NCBI GenBank assembly: GCA_030278955.1
Contig: JAOANR010000002.1
Location: 12,947,982 to 13,011,981 of the forward strand
From: Hygrophila difformis
Lineage: Eukaryota; Streptophyta; Magnoliopsida; Lamiales; Acanthaceae
Direction: 5' to 3'
DNA length: 64,000 nt
Shown: one piece after another, positions 21,681 through 32,932 of the stretch
Position numbering within the stretch: the stretch's first letter is position 1
Layout: every line of letters starts with the position of its first letter
The notes under the pieces: generated by a model
Told to the model about the DNA's origin: nothing
What the model saw: only the letters and a program-made list of their open reading frames with translations
The model's database searches: none
Translations under genes and position numbers: made by a program

Positions 21681-21822
21681 CTAGGAACTGACTAACCTAG
21701 CTCAGGACGTGGATGGGGCGGTTCTTCAGAACCCGGGGCCTGCCCCCAATGTCGCCATGCCCATTGACGTATCGAGCGATGACGATGATCCCATCAAGGC
21801 CGAGCCTACCCACTCGTTTTAG
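21681..21822 (+). CDS. C-terminal fragment of Tek upstream coiled-coil ORF (interrupted by Ath1)
   Basis: An open frame of 46 codons starts exactly at the Ath1 edge: ELTNLAQDVDGAVLQ and so on, ending IDVSSDDDDPIKAEPTHSF. It aligns with ESELTDLTDNLF in the Tek-D copy and shares the acidic DDDP tail seen in the other copies. The N-terminal half should lie on the far side of Ath1. The tail has a SUMO-interaction-like acidic stretch and an IKAE sumoylation consensus; this is motif-level only. Confidence 0.7.
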
Positions 21823-21903
21823 ATCTTGTGATCCAGCTACGCACTATTAGTAGTATATTTTCCTTTCCGTACTATTAGCAGCACTCCTATTTCTATTTCA
21901 AGT

Positions 21904-21950
21904 GCTTGTAACCAATAAGAGTTTTTCTCTGGAGGAATAAAACTACAAGC
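21904..21950 (+). terminator. Poly(A)-signal hairpin after coiled-coil ORF, Tek-B
   Basis: GCTTGTA and TACAAGC form a 7-bp stem whose loop carries AATAAA. The same arrangement follows the ORF in Tek-D and Tek-A, with one compensated base pair in Tek-A. It probably ends the short sense transcript. Confidence 0.5.
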
Positions 21951-22676
21951 TTTTATCTTATATGCAAGGACATCTAATTTGTCCCTTACATTTTGTTAAT
22001 TACTTTGATGGAACTCCATTGAATAAAGGAACAAAGTAAAAAAAAATATATAAATAATTAATATAAATACATATTATAGACTTAATAGTAAATAAGGGAA
22101 CATCCAACCCCAAACCCTGAAAACCCTAAACCCTAGACCCTAGATGAAAAAAAAAACCGAACAGGTTACTGAAAAAAAATAGGGTAGAGAACAACCCCAA
22201 CAACAACAAACGGTACACTAAGTTCCAGCAACCTCCACTAACAGATCCCAATAGATTGATACTTAGTAATACCATTCTTTATTTAATAAAATTTATTCCC
22301 TTACAAGCAGTTATTTATTTAATATACATTTAAATTCTTCCTTGTATACCTTATCACCTTATTTCACCTAATTTCCTTGAAACAGCTTAGTCCCACAACG
22401 ATGCGAGTATTGTTGGACAACCCACACACATATAGATGCGATAAGAAGGTAACAATAAATCCAGAACATCTCGAACCATAAACTAGGCAGAACAATTAAA
22501 CCGTGTTTCTAAACAACAACAAACAACTAACACAAGTCAAACACGTAACTAGGCAATAACACAACGGAAATATAAAACATGAATCCCAGTCAGCAGAAAC
22601 ATCCTCATAAGGAGGAAACTAAACAAAATATGTCTTATGCAAAACCTAAACGAAAACGCGAATACGAAAGAAAACA
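21951..22676. other. Intergenic stretch between Tek-B sense and antisense ORFs
   Basis: No ORF. It holds an A-rich tract and a short telomere-like run (CCCTAAACCCTAG and variants, about 22105-22142). It would be the 3' untranslated region shared by two convergent transcripts. Confidence 0.5.
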
Positions 22677-24006
22677 TCACTGATCGGGAGGCGGGAACTG
22701 CCGACGCATGTAGTCGTCCATCTGCCGCACATAGGCATACATGTCAGACATGGTGGCCTGCTGCTGAGCCTGCCTCGTAGCGAACGAGTCCATACGGGCC
22801 TGGTAGAAGTCCAATCTAGCGTCTATGGTATCATAACGAGCCTGCCCAACTGCAAACCCGGCATCCATACCGACCCGCATCTCCTGCATCATCTGCAGCA
22901 TCTGAGTCATCTCTTGGCCCTGAGGCGCCACTGCAGGAGGTGGAACTACTGGAGGAGGGGGTGGCTGCTCCGGTGGTACGACTAGGATCAAGCCGCCATC
23001 ATCAGGCTGCGGGCGAAGTACAGCCCGGGGAACTCCACGCGTAAGGCGCTACACCGGGCAGTGTAAGTCGGGATACGGTAGCAACTGCCCGCTACTAGAT
23101 CGTACGGATCTGTCTCTGGTGTCGTGCGAATCCCCTGCACCGCGCACAAGCCACAAATGAGGTGAATATGGGTAATCACCCTACCCCCTCGTCCTCTCCG
23201 CATACCCCTCAAGTTGTCCTCAATACAAGCTCCTACATTCACCCTACCGCCTCGCGCGATAAAGCAAATGGTCACATAGACGTGATCCAGGACGATATAG
23301 CTCCGGGTAATCGGCCGGACGTGCCCTAACCATATCTGGGCGAGCTCTCGCCAAGGGGAGTCCATCGTCGTCAAACGCAGCTCATGATCGTGCTCGAGCT
23401 GAGGAGGCACCACGGTGCATAAGACATCCCACGCAGGAGCAAGAACACGTCCCTCAGGCTGTGGGCGGAATGCGCCATCATCAGGCAAACCGAAATAGAC
23501 ATTGATCGCCCGAGCACTGAAGTCGAGATAGCGACCATGAACCCATACTCGAGACAAGTCGTCACCCTCCCCAAGACCGCCAATGTTGGCGATAACCTCC
23601 ATAGCCAGATAACCGGAGGCAACGCCCTCGGGATGACGTGCAAGTCCGGTCCACTGCAAGTACTCCAAGACTGCACTGACCCTGTCATCGCCCAGATGAT
23701 CAGGATATATGCCTCTCTCGGGGACATAAGCCCTGTTTCGACGAAGCTCGTCGAAATAAAAGTCCTGGGCGGCCCTCGTCCTAACCGAAACCTGTCATGC
23801 CGGTGAGGACGCACCTCGTCAGGGAGACCCCTGAGTCTCGGGCCCCGCTGCTCCTCGTCCTCCTCTGACTCGCTCTCATCAAAGTCAGGCATCGTCGGAG
23901 CGGCAGTGCTAGGGCCAGCCTCATCAGTAACCCGTCTCCTGGTCCTCGGAGGACACATGAGAGACGCCAAAACAACCCACAAAAAGAGCAACATCCTGCA
24001 AATCAT
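22677..24006 (-). pseudogene. Tek-B antisense gene (plant transposon protein-like), frameshifted
   Basis: Three successive minus-strand frames cover the whole product found intact in Tek-A: an N-terminus with MCPPRTRRR and an acidic DESESEEDEEQ patch, a core with GLARHPEG, PWRELAQIWLGHVRP and RGGRVNVGAC, and a C-terminal coiled coil ending RRQFPPPDQ. At least two frameshifts (near 23780 and 22990) break it. The core resembles the putative plant transposon protein domain. It lies antisense to the element. Similarity to the Tek-A copy is high in protein and in splice sites, so constraint before decay is likely. Confidence 0.75.
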
Positions 24007-24617
24007 CCAATACCAATTATAAGACTAAATTCCACACAAAACTCAAGCAGAAATACGTAAGGGACATCAATATAGACTTCCAACGTGAATATGCCATAAG
24101 AACATCAAATCCTATTGTTCGCTAAGACAAACCGGAAGGTAATCTGGACAAAGGATATGCTCAAACTAATTCCAAGACCTTTGTGGCATTTCGTCGAACA
24201 CGTTATGTGCGCAATAAACCAAAATCTAAGTTACTAACAAACACATGGAAGTTGCCCACAAAACGAAACAATCGCTCAAATAACAACACATCATTTCCTT
24301 ACGGCACCAAACAATAAAGAAATGAGCTAATAATCACACCCCAATAGCAACCAAAAATCAAAAAATTCCTAGTTTTCCTAAAGAATTAAATCCAACAAGA
24401 AGTTGCCAAAAGCATAAACACATGGTGGCACAAATACAAGCAAGGCAATAAGAGTAACATCAATTATCACATATGATTGCTAATTTGTACTAATCAAGCC
24501 TAAAACTAACTAATCCCCAAAATTTTTCCAAAACCCTAGAATCCAAGACATGTCACAAAATCGAACACATCATGGCATATAAACTGAAATTAGTAAGTGG
24601 GTTTAGTAGATTCATAC
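23996..24617 (-). other. 5' leader intron of Tek-B antisense gene
   Basis: The minus strand has donor CAAG/GTATGAA at 24617 and acceptor TTTGCAG at 23996, just before the first ATG. The Tek-A copy has the same donor and acceptor contexts 594 bases apart. No ORF inside. Confidence 0.55.
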
Positions 24618-24847
24618 CTTGGTAAGTGAAATTGAAGCCGAAATCAAGCGAACGGGAAGGTAAGTCGCCGGATTTAGAGAGAATTGGGGGTGTGGTCTCG
24701 AATGGGAAATGGGGAACTGGCTCGCGCGGAGCGCGAGCCAATTTTCTCGAACTGAAGCAGCCGTGCGCTCGCTGCGCGCTGAGGCATCATACCGCGCGGG
24801 TCACGGAGGGAGTTTTATTTTTTCGATTTTGCTTAATCTCTTTTACT
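24618..24847 (-). promoter_or_regulatory. Upstream region of Tek-B antisense gene
   Basis: A first exon-like pyrimidine-rich stretch is preceded (24720-24800) by a CpG- and CGCG-rich island. The Tek-A copy has the same layout, and Tek LTR promoters show a similar island. I found no clear TATA. Confidence 0.4.
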
Positions 24848-25355
24848 TTACACCACTCACTTAACCCGAGCATACATTGATAGTGAGGTACGACGACATG
24901 GGGTATCACCCGACATTATTCCTGACAAGGACAACAGAATCGCCTCGCATTTTCTTTTTGCAAGGCTACAGAAAACCCTCGGAACGAAAATACATAGGGA
25001 CCATAAGAAATCCTGTAAAGAGTGGGAAATCGCTTATTGACTAGCGTTACCACCACAATTTGCTCGTGTTCACGATGTATTCCACGTCTCCCAATTGAAG
25101 AAGTATGTGCACGATCCGACCCATGTGCTCCAACCGAAAGAAATTGAATTTGAGGATGACTTGAGTTACGACGAAGTTCCGGTACGAATACTTGACACGA
25201 AGAAGAGGGTAACGAGGAATAAGACCGTGAGGATGGTCAAGGTCCTTTGGTCCAACCACGAGACGGAGACGGCAACGTGGGAGTTGGAAGCCGAAATGAA
25301 ACAACGTTACCCTACCCACTTCCAAGATGAACCAGCCACAATTATGGGGACATAA
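24848..25355 (+). pseudogene. Tek-B pol remnants: integrase fragment and chromodomain end
   Basis: 24848-25010 matches the integrase core of Tek-A with several frame breaks (AYID, VRRHG, then a PDKD remnant of SDRD). After a deletion, 25040-25355 encodes the pol C-terminus: VFHVSQLKKYVHDP, then a chromodomain-like segment with VRILDTKKRVTRNKT and VLWSNHETETATWELE, ending IMGT and stop. Chromodomains of this type target chromoviruses to heterochromatin. RT and RNase H are absent. Confidence 0.75.
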
Positions 25356-25363
25356 CTGTATTC

Positions 25364-25380
25364 TTAAGGGGGGGAGGATG
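25364..25380 (+). other. Polypurine tract, Tek-B
   Basis: AAGGGGGGGAGGATG lies right after the pol stop and is followed by TGTAACACCCG, a Tek LTR-type start. In Tek-A the equivalent motif is followed about 200 bases later by a second tract and the real LTR. Confidence 0.6.
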
Positions 25381-25416
25381 TAACACCCGTGAAAAAAAAA
25401 TTCAAATTGTTTTGAA

Positions 25417-25452
25417 CTACGTCATGACTTGATCCCTTCACAGGGTACGTAG
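25417..25452 (+). other. CTACGT/ACGTAG stem-loop, copy 1
   Basis: A 6-bp outer stem (CTACGT with ACGTAG) and an inner CCC/GGG pair span 36 bases. Five copies occur in the window with the same span. Confidence 0.6.
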
Positions 25453-27250
25453 GCAGCTTGGAACTAACTTCTAAGTTCAGTCACAAAACAAATCACAAAA
25501 CAAATCATAAAATGAATCACAAGATCAATCACCAAAACGTTAGGAGGATTTGGAACTAATTTAACTAGACTAATTAGGGCACGGAAATGTTACGAGCGTT
25601 GAGCCCGAACTCGTAACAAGTTTAAGATAAAGATTTCGAACCGGAAACGACCCGAGGAGTCGAGCTAACACGTAGAGGGTAGAAAACCGATAGAGAAAAG
25701 AGGAAAAGACCCGACGAACCACGCGGACCGCCGAACCGGCCGGTCCGGCCGGCCCGCGCTCGCCGCGCGGCCGCCGCGCGGAAGGTGGAGACGCGTCTCC
25801 AGGACTGGACGCGCGTGCTCCGCGCGGGCAAAGCTATAGGTGCGCGTCACCAGCGCGCCAAAGGTGCAGAAGGTGTAAATTTTCCTTCCATGGCGATTTC
25901 TTGCCAAAATTAACATCCCCTTCGATGGTAAACGGATCCCAGCCTTAGGGAAGGCTTAAGAACGACCTAGGGGCGCCCCAAACCCTAATCTTACAGAAAA
26001 CACTTCGTATACTCCCTCAATTTCCTCTCCAAGTTCAAAACTCCTTCGACTCCACTTTCCGGCGAGTATTCCGGCGACGACGAGACAAACGGGACGAAGC
26101 CTCTACCCTTTAGAACCTTGGTAAGTAGTATTACAGTGTTTGAGTCGTCCATAAGCTTTAGCAAACTCGAAATCTAACCATCTTCCTTTGCTACGATTTC
26201 ACGTCGGGGAATGAACAAAAAGCGATCAAAGAAGTTGGCCTGTTCGTCGCGACCTTAGGACATCCGGAAACCCTTTACAGCGACCCTATTCTCTAACTAA
26301 GTAAGTTAAGACCTTACTCTCCAATTTTTGTGGTTTATTGTTGTTTAAAACTTAAGATCTAGACCCGTAACAAAAATCGGTTTTCAAAAACCCTATTTTC
26401 GACCAATTTTATAAACTCGCCTTCGGGAATTCAAACAAAAAACTTTTCAACATAGATTTTGTTCATAAGACTCTAATCTACCTTGTGTCCAAATTTCACC
26501 CATTGACATAAAGATTTACTATCCCAAATCGCGCCGTAAACTTTCTGTGATAAAATCGAACGTTCGAATTGTTGACAGATTTAATTACTCGACTTGATGC
26601 ATGTTTTTCACCCATTTTCAAAATGATTCAACTTTGCATTTCTAAACAAAGGTTGTAGATAATTTTGTCTAGATTATGCATATAAAATTTCATGAATTTT
26701 AGAGTTCATTTGTATGTCAAACGGACGATTTTCAGAACCTGTTTTAAACCATCTTTTGAGTCCGCGCGTATACAGCGTGTTGTGGTCGATTTTTGAACAT
26801 CTAAAATTCATTATTTCAAAAATCTTAAAACATTAAAGTTGTTCATTAAGGTGTTGTGTACATTATGTAAAAATTTCGGACCAATTGGCTTTGAAATGAA
26901 TTTTTAATCGGCGTTGCACGTAACTGTGTCAGAATTGGTTTTTGGGACAGAAATCATCTTTTGCAAAGAACTCGAAATTTGACTCACTTCGAAACCTTAT
27001 TTCCGAAAACTTAAAACATGAAAGTTGTTCGTATGTGTGTTTTCGAGCTACTGTGTAAATTTCAGAATTTTTGGTGTAAAGATGAATTTTTAATTAAGAA
27101 AGGCGTAAACTGCGTCGAATCGGATTTTTCGAACTTGAGAAAACTCGAACTACGAAACGCGATATCGAATATTTTGGTACAATTGAAATACGAACTTTCA
27201 AAAAATCCCATTCACTAGGCTGAGTCGATCTTCATGCTATCATTATCTTT

Positions 27251-27435
27251 GAGACTGCCTCGTTAGTGGTCTCCTTACTATCTGAGATTGCCTCGTTAGT
27301 GATCTCGCGCGTTGTGTGTTGGATCGCCTCGTTAGTGGTCCTACTATCTTTGAGACTGCCTCGTTAGTGGTTTCCCATTTATTTGGACTGCCTGGTTAGT
27401 GGTCCTACGTTTGAGATTGCCTCGTTAGTGATCTC
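27251..27435 (+). repeat. Array of six covarying hairpins in Tek-B LTR
   Basis: Six units with the loop TGCCTCGTTAGTG or a close variant are spaced 28-37 bases apart. Stems differ but stay paired: GAGAC/GTCTC, GAGAT/ATCTC, GGAT/GTCC, GAGAC/GTTTC, GGAC/GTCC and GAGAT/ATCTC. Confidence 0.85.
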
Positions 27436-28039
27436 CCGTTATGGTGTCCTCTTCTTAGTTTGCGGGATAAAATATAAAAGACTGGTGTGAGTGTTTAATT
27501 ATGCTTAAATCTTATTTACCGTGTTTTTAAATTATGCATTTAAATTACGTTCTTAAATTATGCTTTTAAATTACGCTTTTAAATTAAGTCCTCTAGTTAT
27601 GTATTCTCGCCTTGAATAAATTAATCATGTTTTTCCGCTGCGAATAAAATATGGATTTTTAAATTAATGCATGAAAAGTGTAATCTTTAGTTAAAACGCA
27701 TGTAACCCCTTAAATTGTTTAGTTAGGGATTAACTTACTCGGTATATTTTTATACTGATAAACCGTTGTCATTTTTCTTTTACAGAGTATGTCGAGTGAC
27801 GCATGCATATGCACTTGGGGGGAAACATTTATGAACACTTTTAATTACTGCATCGTACTACTGTTTTACCGGGTCTGTTAAACCCGAGGTTTGACCGTAT
27901 TGGCCGTGATTACTTTCCGCTGAATTTACTCTATTTCACGCATGATGATTTTTACTCCCGTATTTTGAATTAAGTATTATTAATTTCCGGACTCAATCGT
28001 TGGAATGTTTTTAAATCTTTTACGTACCCATAAGCCTTG

Positions 28040-28084
28040 CATTTCCTTAGTGAGCTCGGAAAGCCGTGTCTTGCTAGGGAGATG
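28040..28084 (+). other. Conserved terminal stem-loop, Tek-B LTR
   Basis: Equivalent of 51530-51575 in Tek-A, with AGTGAG pairing CTTGCT through G-U pairs and CATTTC facing GAGATG. Confidence 0.55.
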
Positions 28085-28129
28085 TGGCGGTGACATCCCG
28101 GCCTGGGTTATCAAATCCGGGGTGTTACA

Positions 28130-31100
28130 GACTTCTTCATAAGTCAGGTCCTCATCGAGTTCGATTACTTCCGGTTGAAGTACATGTGCCGGGTCTGGCA
28201 CATACTTCTTTAGTTGTGAGACATGGAAGACATTATGAACTCGATCTAATTGTGGCGGTAAAGCCAGTCGGTACGCCAAATTTCCGACTCGTTCTAGAAT
28301 CTCGTAAGGTCCTATGTATCGAGGACTCAACTTTCCTCGTTTGCCAAAGCGCATCACCCCCTTCATGGGTGATATCTTTAGCATGACCCTATCTCCCACT
28401 TGAAATTCTAGGTCTCGTCGTCTCACGTCAGCGTAACTCTTCTGACGGTCTTGAGCGACTCTCATTTTTCCTTGAATCACCTTGATTTGTTGAGCCATGT
28501 CTTCGATAAGTTGTGGTCCCACTACCACCGACTTATCATTTTCTTCCCAGCTCAACGGGCTTCGGCACCTTCGTCCATACAACGCCTCGAATGTGCCATG
28601 CCAATGCTAGCATGGTAGCTATTATTATAAGAAAATTCGATTAAGGGTAAATGGGATTCCCTCCCTTAAATTCCAACACGCATGCTCTCAGCATGTCTTC
28701 TAGTGTTTGGATTGTTCTCTCGGTTTGTCCATCCGTCATTGGGTGGAATGCGGTGCTCATTTTGATTTGTGTACCGAGAGCTTTTTGTAACTCCGTCCAA
28801 AAATGATAGACAAATCTACTGTCTCTGTCGGAAATGATGTCATGTGGTACTCCATGTCTTCGTACCACATTATCGACGTAGGCTCGGGCCAATTGGTCCA
28901 TAGTCCACGTGTCTTTCATTGGGATAAATATGGCTGTCTTCGTTAGCCTATCCATAATCCCCCAAATCTTATTCATGCCCTTAGGTGATCGGGGTAATCC
29001 CGAGACAAAATCCATTGAGATGCTATCCCACTTCCAACTTGGAATATCTAGTGGTTGCATCAGTCCAAATGGTTTATGTCGCACTGCCTTAACCCTTTTG
29101 CAGGTGAGAAATTTCGCCACGAAGTCTGCCACTTCCTTTTTCATTCCCGGCCACCAATAGATCTTCTTCAGATCTTTGTAAAGCTTGTTGCCTCCGGGAT
29201 GCACTGATTATGGCGTGTTGTGCCCTTCCTCCATCAACCTTCGCTTCAACTCGGCACATTTATGGGGCACACACCATCTCCCTTTGAAGCGAATGTTTCC
29301 ATCCTCGTGGACCGCAAATCCTATTGCCTTTCCCTCGGCAATATACCCCTTTATCTTTTCCAACTTCGCGTCATCCGGTTGGGCAAGCCTAATCTCGTCC
29401 AATATTGGAGTTTCTACGACCATTGCGTTGATCGTTTCACTCACTGTGCCCGGATGCACAAGTTCCACGTCTATTCTCGCTAAATCCATGTACAATGCCG
29501 GCGGAATTACCAACAAGTTTGTCAGGTGTTGGGTTTTCCGACTTAGGGCATCGGCTACCACATTCGCCTTCCCCTCGTGGTAGGCTATCTCCAAATCGTA
29601 TTCCTTAATAAGTTCCAACCACCTTCGCTGTCTCAAATTCAACTCCTTCTGAGTGAATATATACCTCAAGCTCTTGTGGTCGGTGAACATTCGACACTTC
29701 CGCCCATAAAAGATAATGTCTCCATATCTTTAGAGCGAAAACGACGCCAACTCTAGGTCGTGTGTCGGATAATTTTCCTCTTGAGGTTTTAGCTGGCGTG
29801 ATGCATACGCTACGACTCTCGAATCTTGCATCAAGACACAACCTAAACCTTCCTTCGAAGCATCGCTGTAAACTTCGAAGTCACCATTCTCTGATGGTAG
29901 TGTCAATACGGGTGTGGTTGTGAGTCGTTTCTTCAGCTCTTGAAACACAATCTCACACGCCTCTGTCCACACGTATTTTACTCCCTTCTTCAGTAGCTGG
30001 GTCAAAGGTCGTGCGATTTTCGAAAAATCCTTCACGAACCGTCTATAATACCCGGCTAATCCAAGGAAACTCCTTATCTCAGTTTGGCTCTTTGGAGTTG
30101 GCCATTCAGTTACGGCAGAGACTTTTGCCGGATCCACTGAAACTCCATCAGCGGATACTATATGTCCTAGAAATGCTACCTCCTTTAACCAAAAATCGCA
30201 TTTGGACAATTTGCCGTATAGGTGATTATTTTGCAAGGTCCCTAACACTTGGTGCAAGTGCTGGGCGTGCTCTTCCTAGCTTTTCGAGTAGATCAGGATG
30301 TCATCGATGAACACCACTACACACTGATCTAACAGTTCTCGAAATACATTGTTCATGAGGTTCATGAACATTGCTGGAGCATTTGTTAACCCAAAGGATA
30401 ACACTGTGAACTCGTAGTGGCCATATCGAGTTCGAAACGCCGTCTTCGGGATGTCCTTCTCGGAGATCCTCAGCTGGTGATACCCAGATCGTAAGTCGAT
30501 CTTCGAGAATACTTAAGCTACCTTCAGTTGATCAAATAGATCCTCTATTCTCGGCAAAGGGTATTTATTCTTGATAGTCACTTGGTTTAACCCTCGATAA
30601 TCTATGCAAAGACGTAGTCCTCCGTCTTTCTTCTTAACAAATAAAACCGGCGCTCCCCAGGGGGAAGTACTCGGCCTTATGTACCCTTTTCCTAACAGCT
30701 CCTCGAGTTGGTCCTTTAACTCCTTCATTTCCAATGGTGCCATCCGGTACGGAGCTTTTGAGACAGGCTCTGTGCCCGGGATGAGATCTATAGTGAACTC
30801 AAGATCTCTCTCAGGTGGCATTCCCGGGATGTCTTCAGGAAACACATCCGGGTATTCTCTTACCACTGGTATGCTGTCAACCTTGTTCTCTTCCGCCTCA
30901 AGGTTGTGCACGTAGCATCCATATAGCTCATACCCCTTACGCATCAAGTTACTTAGTTTGAGTGCACTAACGATTTTGTTACTCTTCTTAGGGGGCTGAG
31001 AGTAAAAGATAACTCTCTTTCCCCTACTTTTTGACAAGGTGATCTTTTGCTTTTGGCATTCGATCACCGCCTTATACTGGGATAACCAATCCATCCCCAG

Positions 31101-31529
31101 TATAATGTCAAAGTCTCTTAAGTTAAATTCTACTAAGTTCGTGAAGAATTCTACGTTCTTTATCACTATAGGAATTCCGTTATATCGTTTAGAGCAAGAT
31201 ACTACTTCTCGAGAAGGCAATTGAATTCCTAAGCTAATTCTCTCGCACTTAGGTAGATCTAACTCAGGCACTATTCTTGATGCTATGATTGGGCAACTAG
31301 CTCCAGAATCAAATAGAACTCTAAGGGGTGTATTCAAAACATGAAATGTACCTGCCATCACTTCTCCTTGTGCAGGCACGTCCGCTTGGTTAACCACGTT
31401 GAGCCTCCCCATAGGGCGTCCTTGGTTGCCCTGCTGATTCCCATTCGGCTGCTGATTTTGCTGTTGGTTTTGGTTCTGCGGTGGCGGAGGTTGTTGGTTC
31501 TGGTTCAGATTCGGCGGCCTAAATTGGTT
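28130..31529 (-). pseudogene. Tek-C pol: protease, RT, RNase H, integrase, broken
   Basis: Protease has [14 protein letters not shown] has [31 protein letters not shown] and the catalytic FIDD. RNase H has [13 protein letters not shown] and YTDHKS-like FTDHKS. Integrase has HPGGNKLYKDLKKIYWWPG, D-D-E residues in SMDFVSGL, SDRDSRF and GQTERT, and a GPYEIL C-terminal region. In-frame stops occur near 30514, 30280 and 29206, with frameshifts near 29740 and 28650. One zinc Cys is lost (VAKFLTC against VARCLTC in Tek-A). The chromodomain is cut by Tek-B after EDLTYEEV. Confidence 0.88.
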
Positions 31530-32622
31530 CTAAGGGGGTCTATACCCCTGGTTATTTCCGTTCCGCCCGTTTTGGTTCTGAGGCTGTTCCGGCCCCATGA
31601 CCAAATCTTCTCTCCTTGTTATATTCTTGATCCTCGTCCGGCAATCCCGACGAATGTGACCCATTCGACCACATCGGAAGCAGGCACCCTGTTGAGGGCA
31701 TCCCCTCGCCAGATGGGGTCGTCCACATCTTGGGCAGGGTGGTACCGGTTCTTCTTGGTTAAACCTCCTCCCATTGTTGGTTTGTTGTGGCCTATTCGAC
31801 CCTCTCCGCTGTTCGTTCCTTCCGGTGTTGTTCTCGCTTCTCCCCACTCACCCTTCTCTTCAGTTGTTGCACATGCGCTACTGCCACAGCGCGGTCATAC
31901 ACAGCTTGCAGGTCGGGGTAGTGTACCCCCGCGATCACCTCGCGAACAGACAGGTTCAGTTCCATCTCGAATTTCTGTGCTTTCTCTGCATCCGTGGGTA
32001 CTAGCCTTGGTGCGAACCTTACTAGCTCCTTGAAACGAGTGTAGTACTCCTGCACAGTATGGCCTCCTTGCTTCAGCGACAGGAATTCCTCATACATCGC
32101 TGATTTAGTACTCAAGGGATAGAATCGATCCCTGAGCAGTTCCATCATTTCCGCCCAAGAGTAGGGCTCGTCATCTTCAGTCAGCTTGGCTTGAGTCGCC
32201 TGCCACCAGTCGTCCGCTTCGCCTCCCAAGTAGTACGAAGCGACGTGCACTCTCTCTCCTTCCGGACATTTGACTGCTCCCAGCAGCTTGTCGAAGGTTC
32301 GGATCCACTCCTCCAGTTTAGCTGGATCCTCCTCACCAGCGTAGTGGGGCGGCTGGTAAGGATTCACCATTGCTAAGTAGTTGGGGCGAGCCTGAGGCGG
32401 AGGTACCGCCGCAGCTTGCCCTTGATTGACTTGCGCATTTCCTAGCGCAACCAAAACCTCTTCTATCGTCCGAAGACGATCACCCACATTGTTCGGTGCG
32501 GGGGCGTCCTGCGCACCTTGGGGTTGTTCCTCTACACGTTGAGCCGGTTCCGTGACATTTGGAGGTGTTTCAGTAGTGGTTTGGGGAGCGGGTTAAGTTC
32601 TTCCTCTTCCTCTGGGTGCCAT
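31530..32622 (-). pseudogene. Tek-C gag, broken
   Basis: The start ATG at 32622 gives MAPRGRGRT and then a TAA at codon 10. The gag domain (YQPPHYAGEEDPAKLEEWIR, YLGGEADDWW and FYPLSTKSAMYEEFLSL) is otherwise readable to about 31850, where the frame shifts. Two zinc knuckles follow: CPRCGRPHLARGC and CFRCGRMGHIRRDC. The tail is Asn/Gln/Pro-rich and ends in a TAG at 31530-31532, after which the same frame opens into protease. Close relative of the intact Tek-E gag. Confidence 0.85.
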
Positions 32623-32932
32623 TCTGGTACAAATAGGGTGGATTAGGACTTGTGAAATTAGCATATAATCTAAACAATTTCTATAAATGTGTATGTGTTT
32701 GTAATTTCGCACGTGGTGCTCGATCGAACTAAGAAGCGCCGCACGCTTCTGGGTTTTATTTTATTTTATTTTATTTTACTTCGGTTTTTTTTTTCTGGTT
32801 AGGACAGGTCTGTCCAGATTTTTTTTTCGATTTATTATAAATAAATCGGGCATTTTATTTCCTTAAACGAAATTTATTACAAGCGGGAAGGTATTCAAAA
32901 GTAGAAATATTTTCCTAGCAAAATAGTATCTA

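Larger units (their letters stand above)
21681..28129 (+). mobile_element. Tek-B: deleted chromovirus (Tekay/Del-like), plus orientation, with antisense gene
   Basis: Contents in order: the C-terminal end of the coiled-coil ORF (cut by Ath1), a poly(A)-type hairpin, a decayed antisense gene, two fragments of pol (integrase core and chromodomain), a polypurine tract and a 3' LTR ending TGTTACA at 28129. The order matches Tek-A, so these are copies of one non-autonomous lineage. The right end abuts minus-strand pol of Tek-C, so Tek-B inserted into Tek-C. The 5' LTR should be left of the window, beyond Ath1. Confidence 0.8.
25379..28129 (+). repeat. Tek-B 3' LTR (LTR family 2)
   Basis: Ends with the shared Tek terminus (stem-loop, then GGGGTGTTACA). 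The start is either TGTAACACCCGTG at 25379, which puts the ACGTAG stem-loop inside U3, or a lost boundary near 25610, since from there it resembles the Tek-G LTR. Inside are a GC-rich island (25735-25800), donors GTAAGT at 26121 and 26301, three degenerate units of about 185 bp, a six-hairpin array, a hairpin plus acceptor ending 27785, and the terminal core. No protein-coding gene. Confidence 0.75.

Noticed and set aside
22105..22142. Interstitial telomere array
   Set aside because: Only two or three imperfect CCCTAAA units. Similar AAACCCTA motifs occur in ordinary leaders.
25665..25916. Arg/Ala-rich ORFs in the Tek-B LTR GC island
   Set aside because: Composition artefact of CpG-rich promoter DNA; not conserved in the other LTR families.
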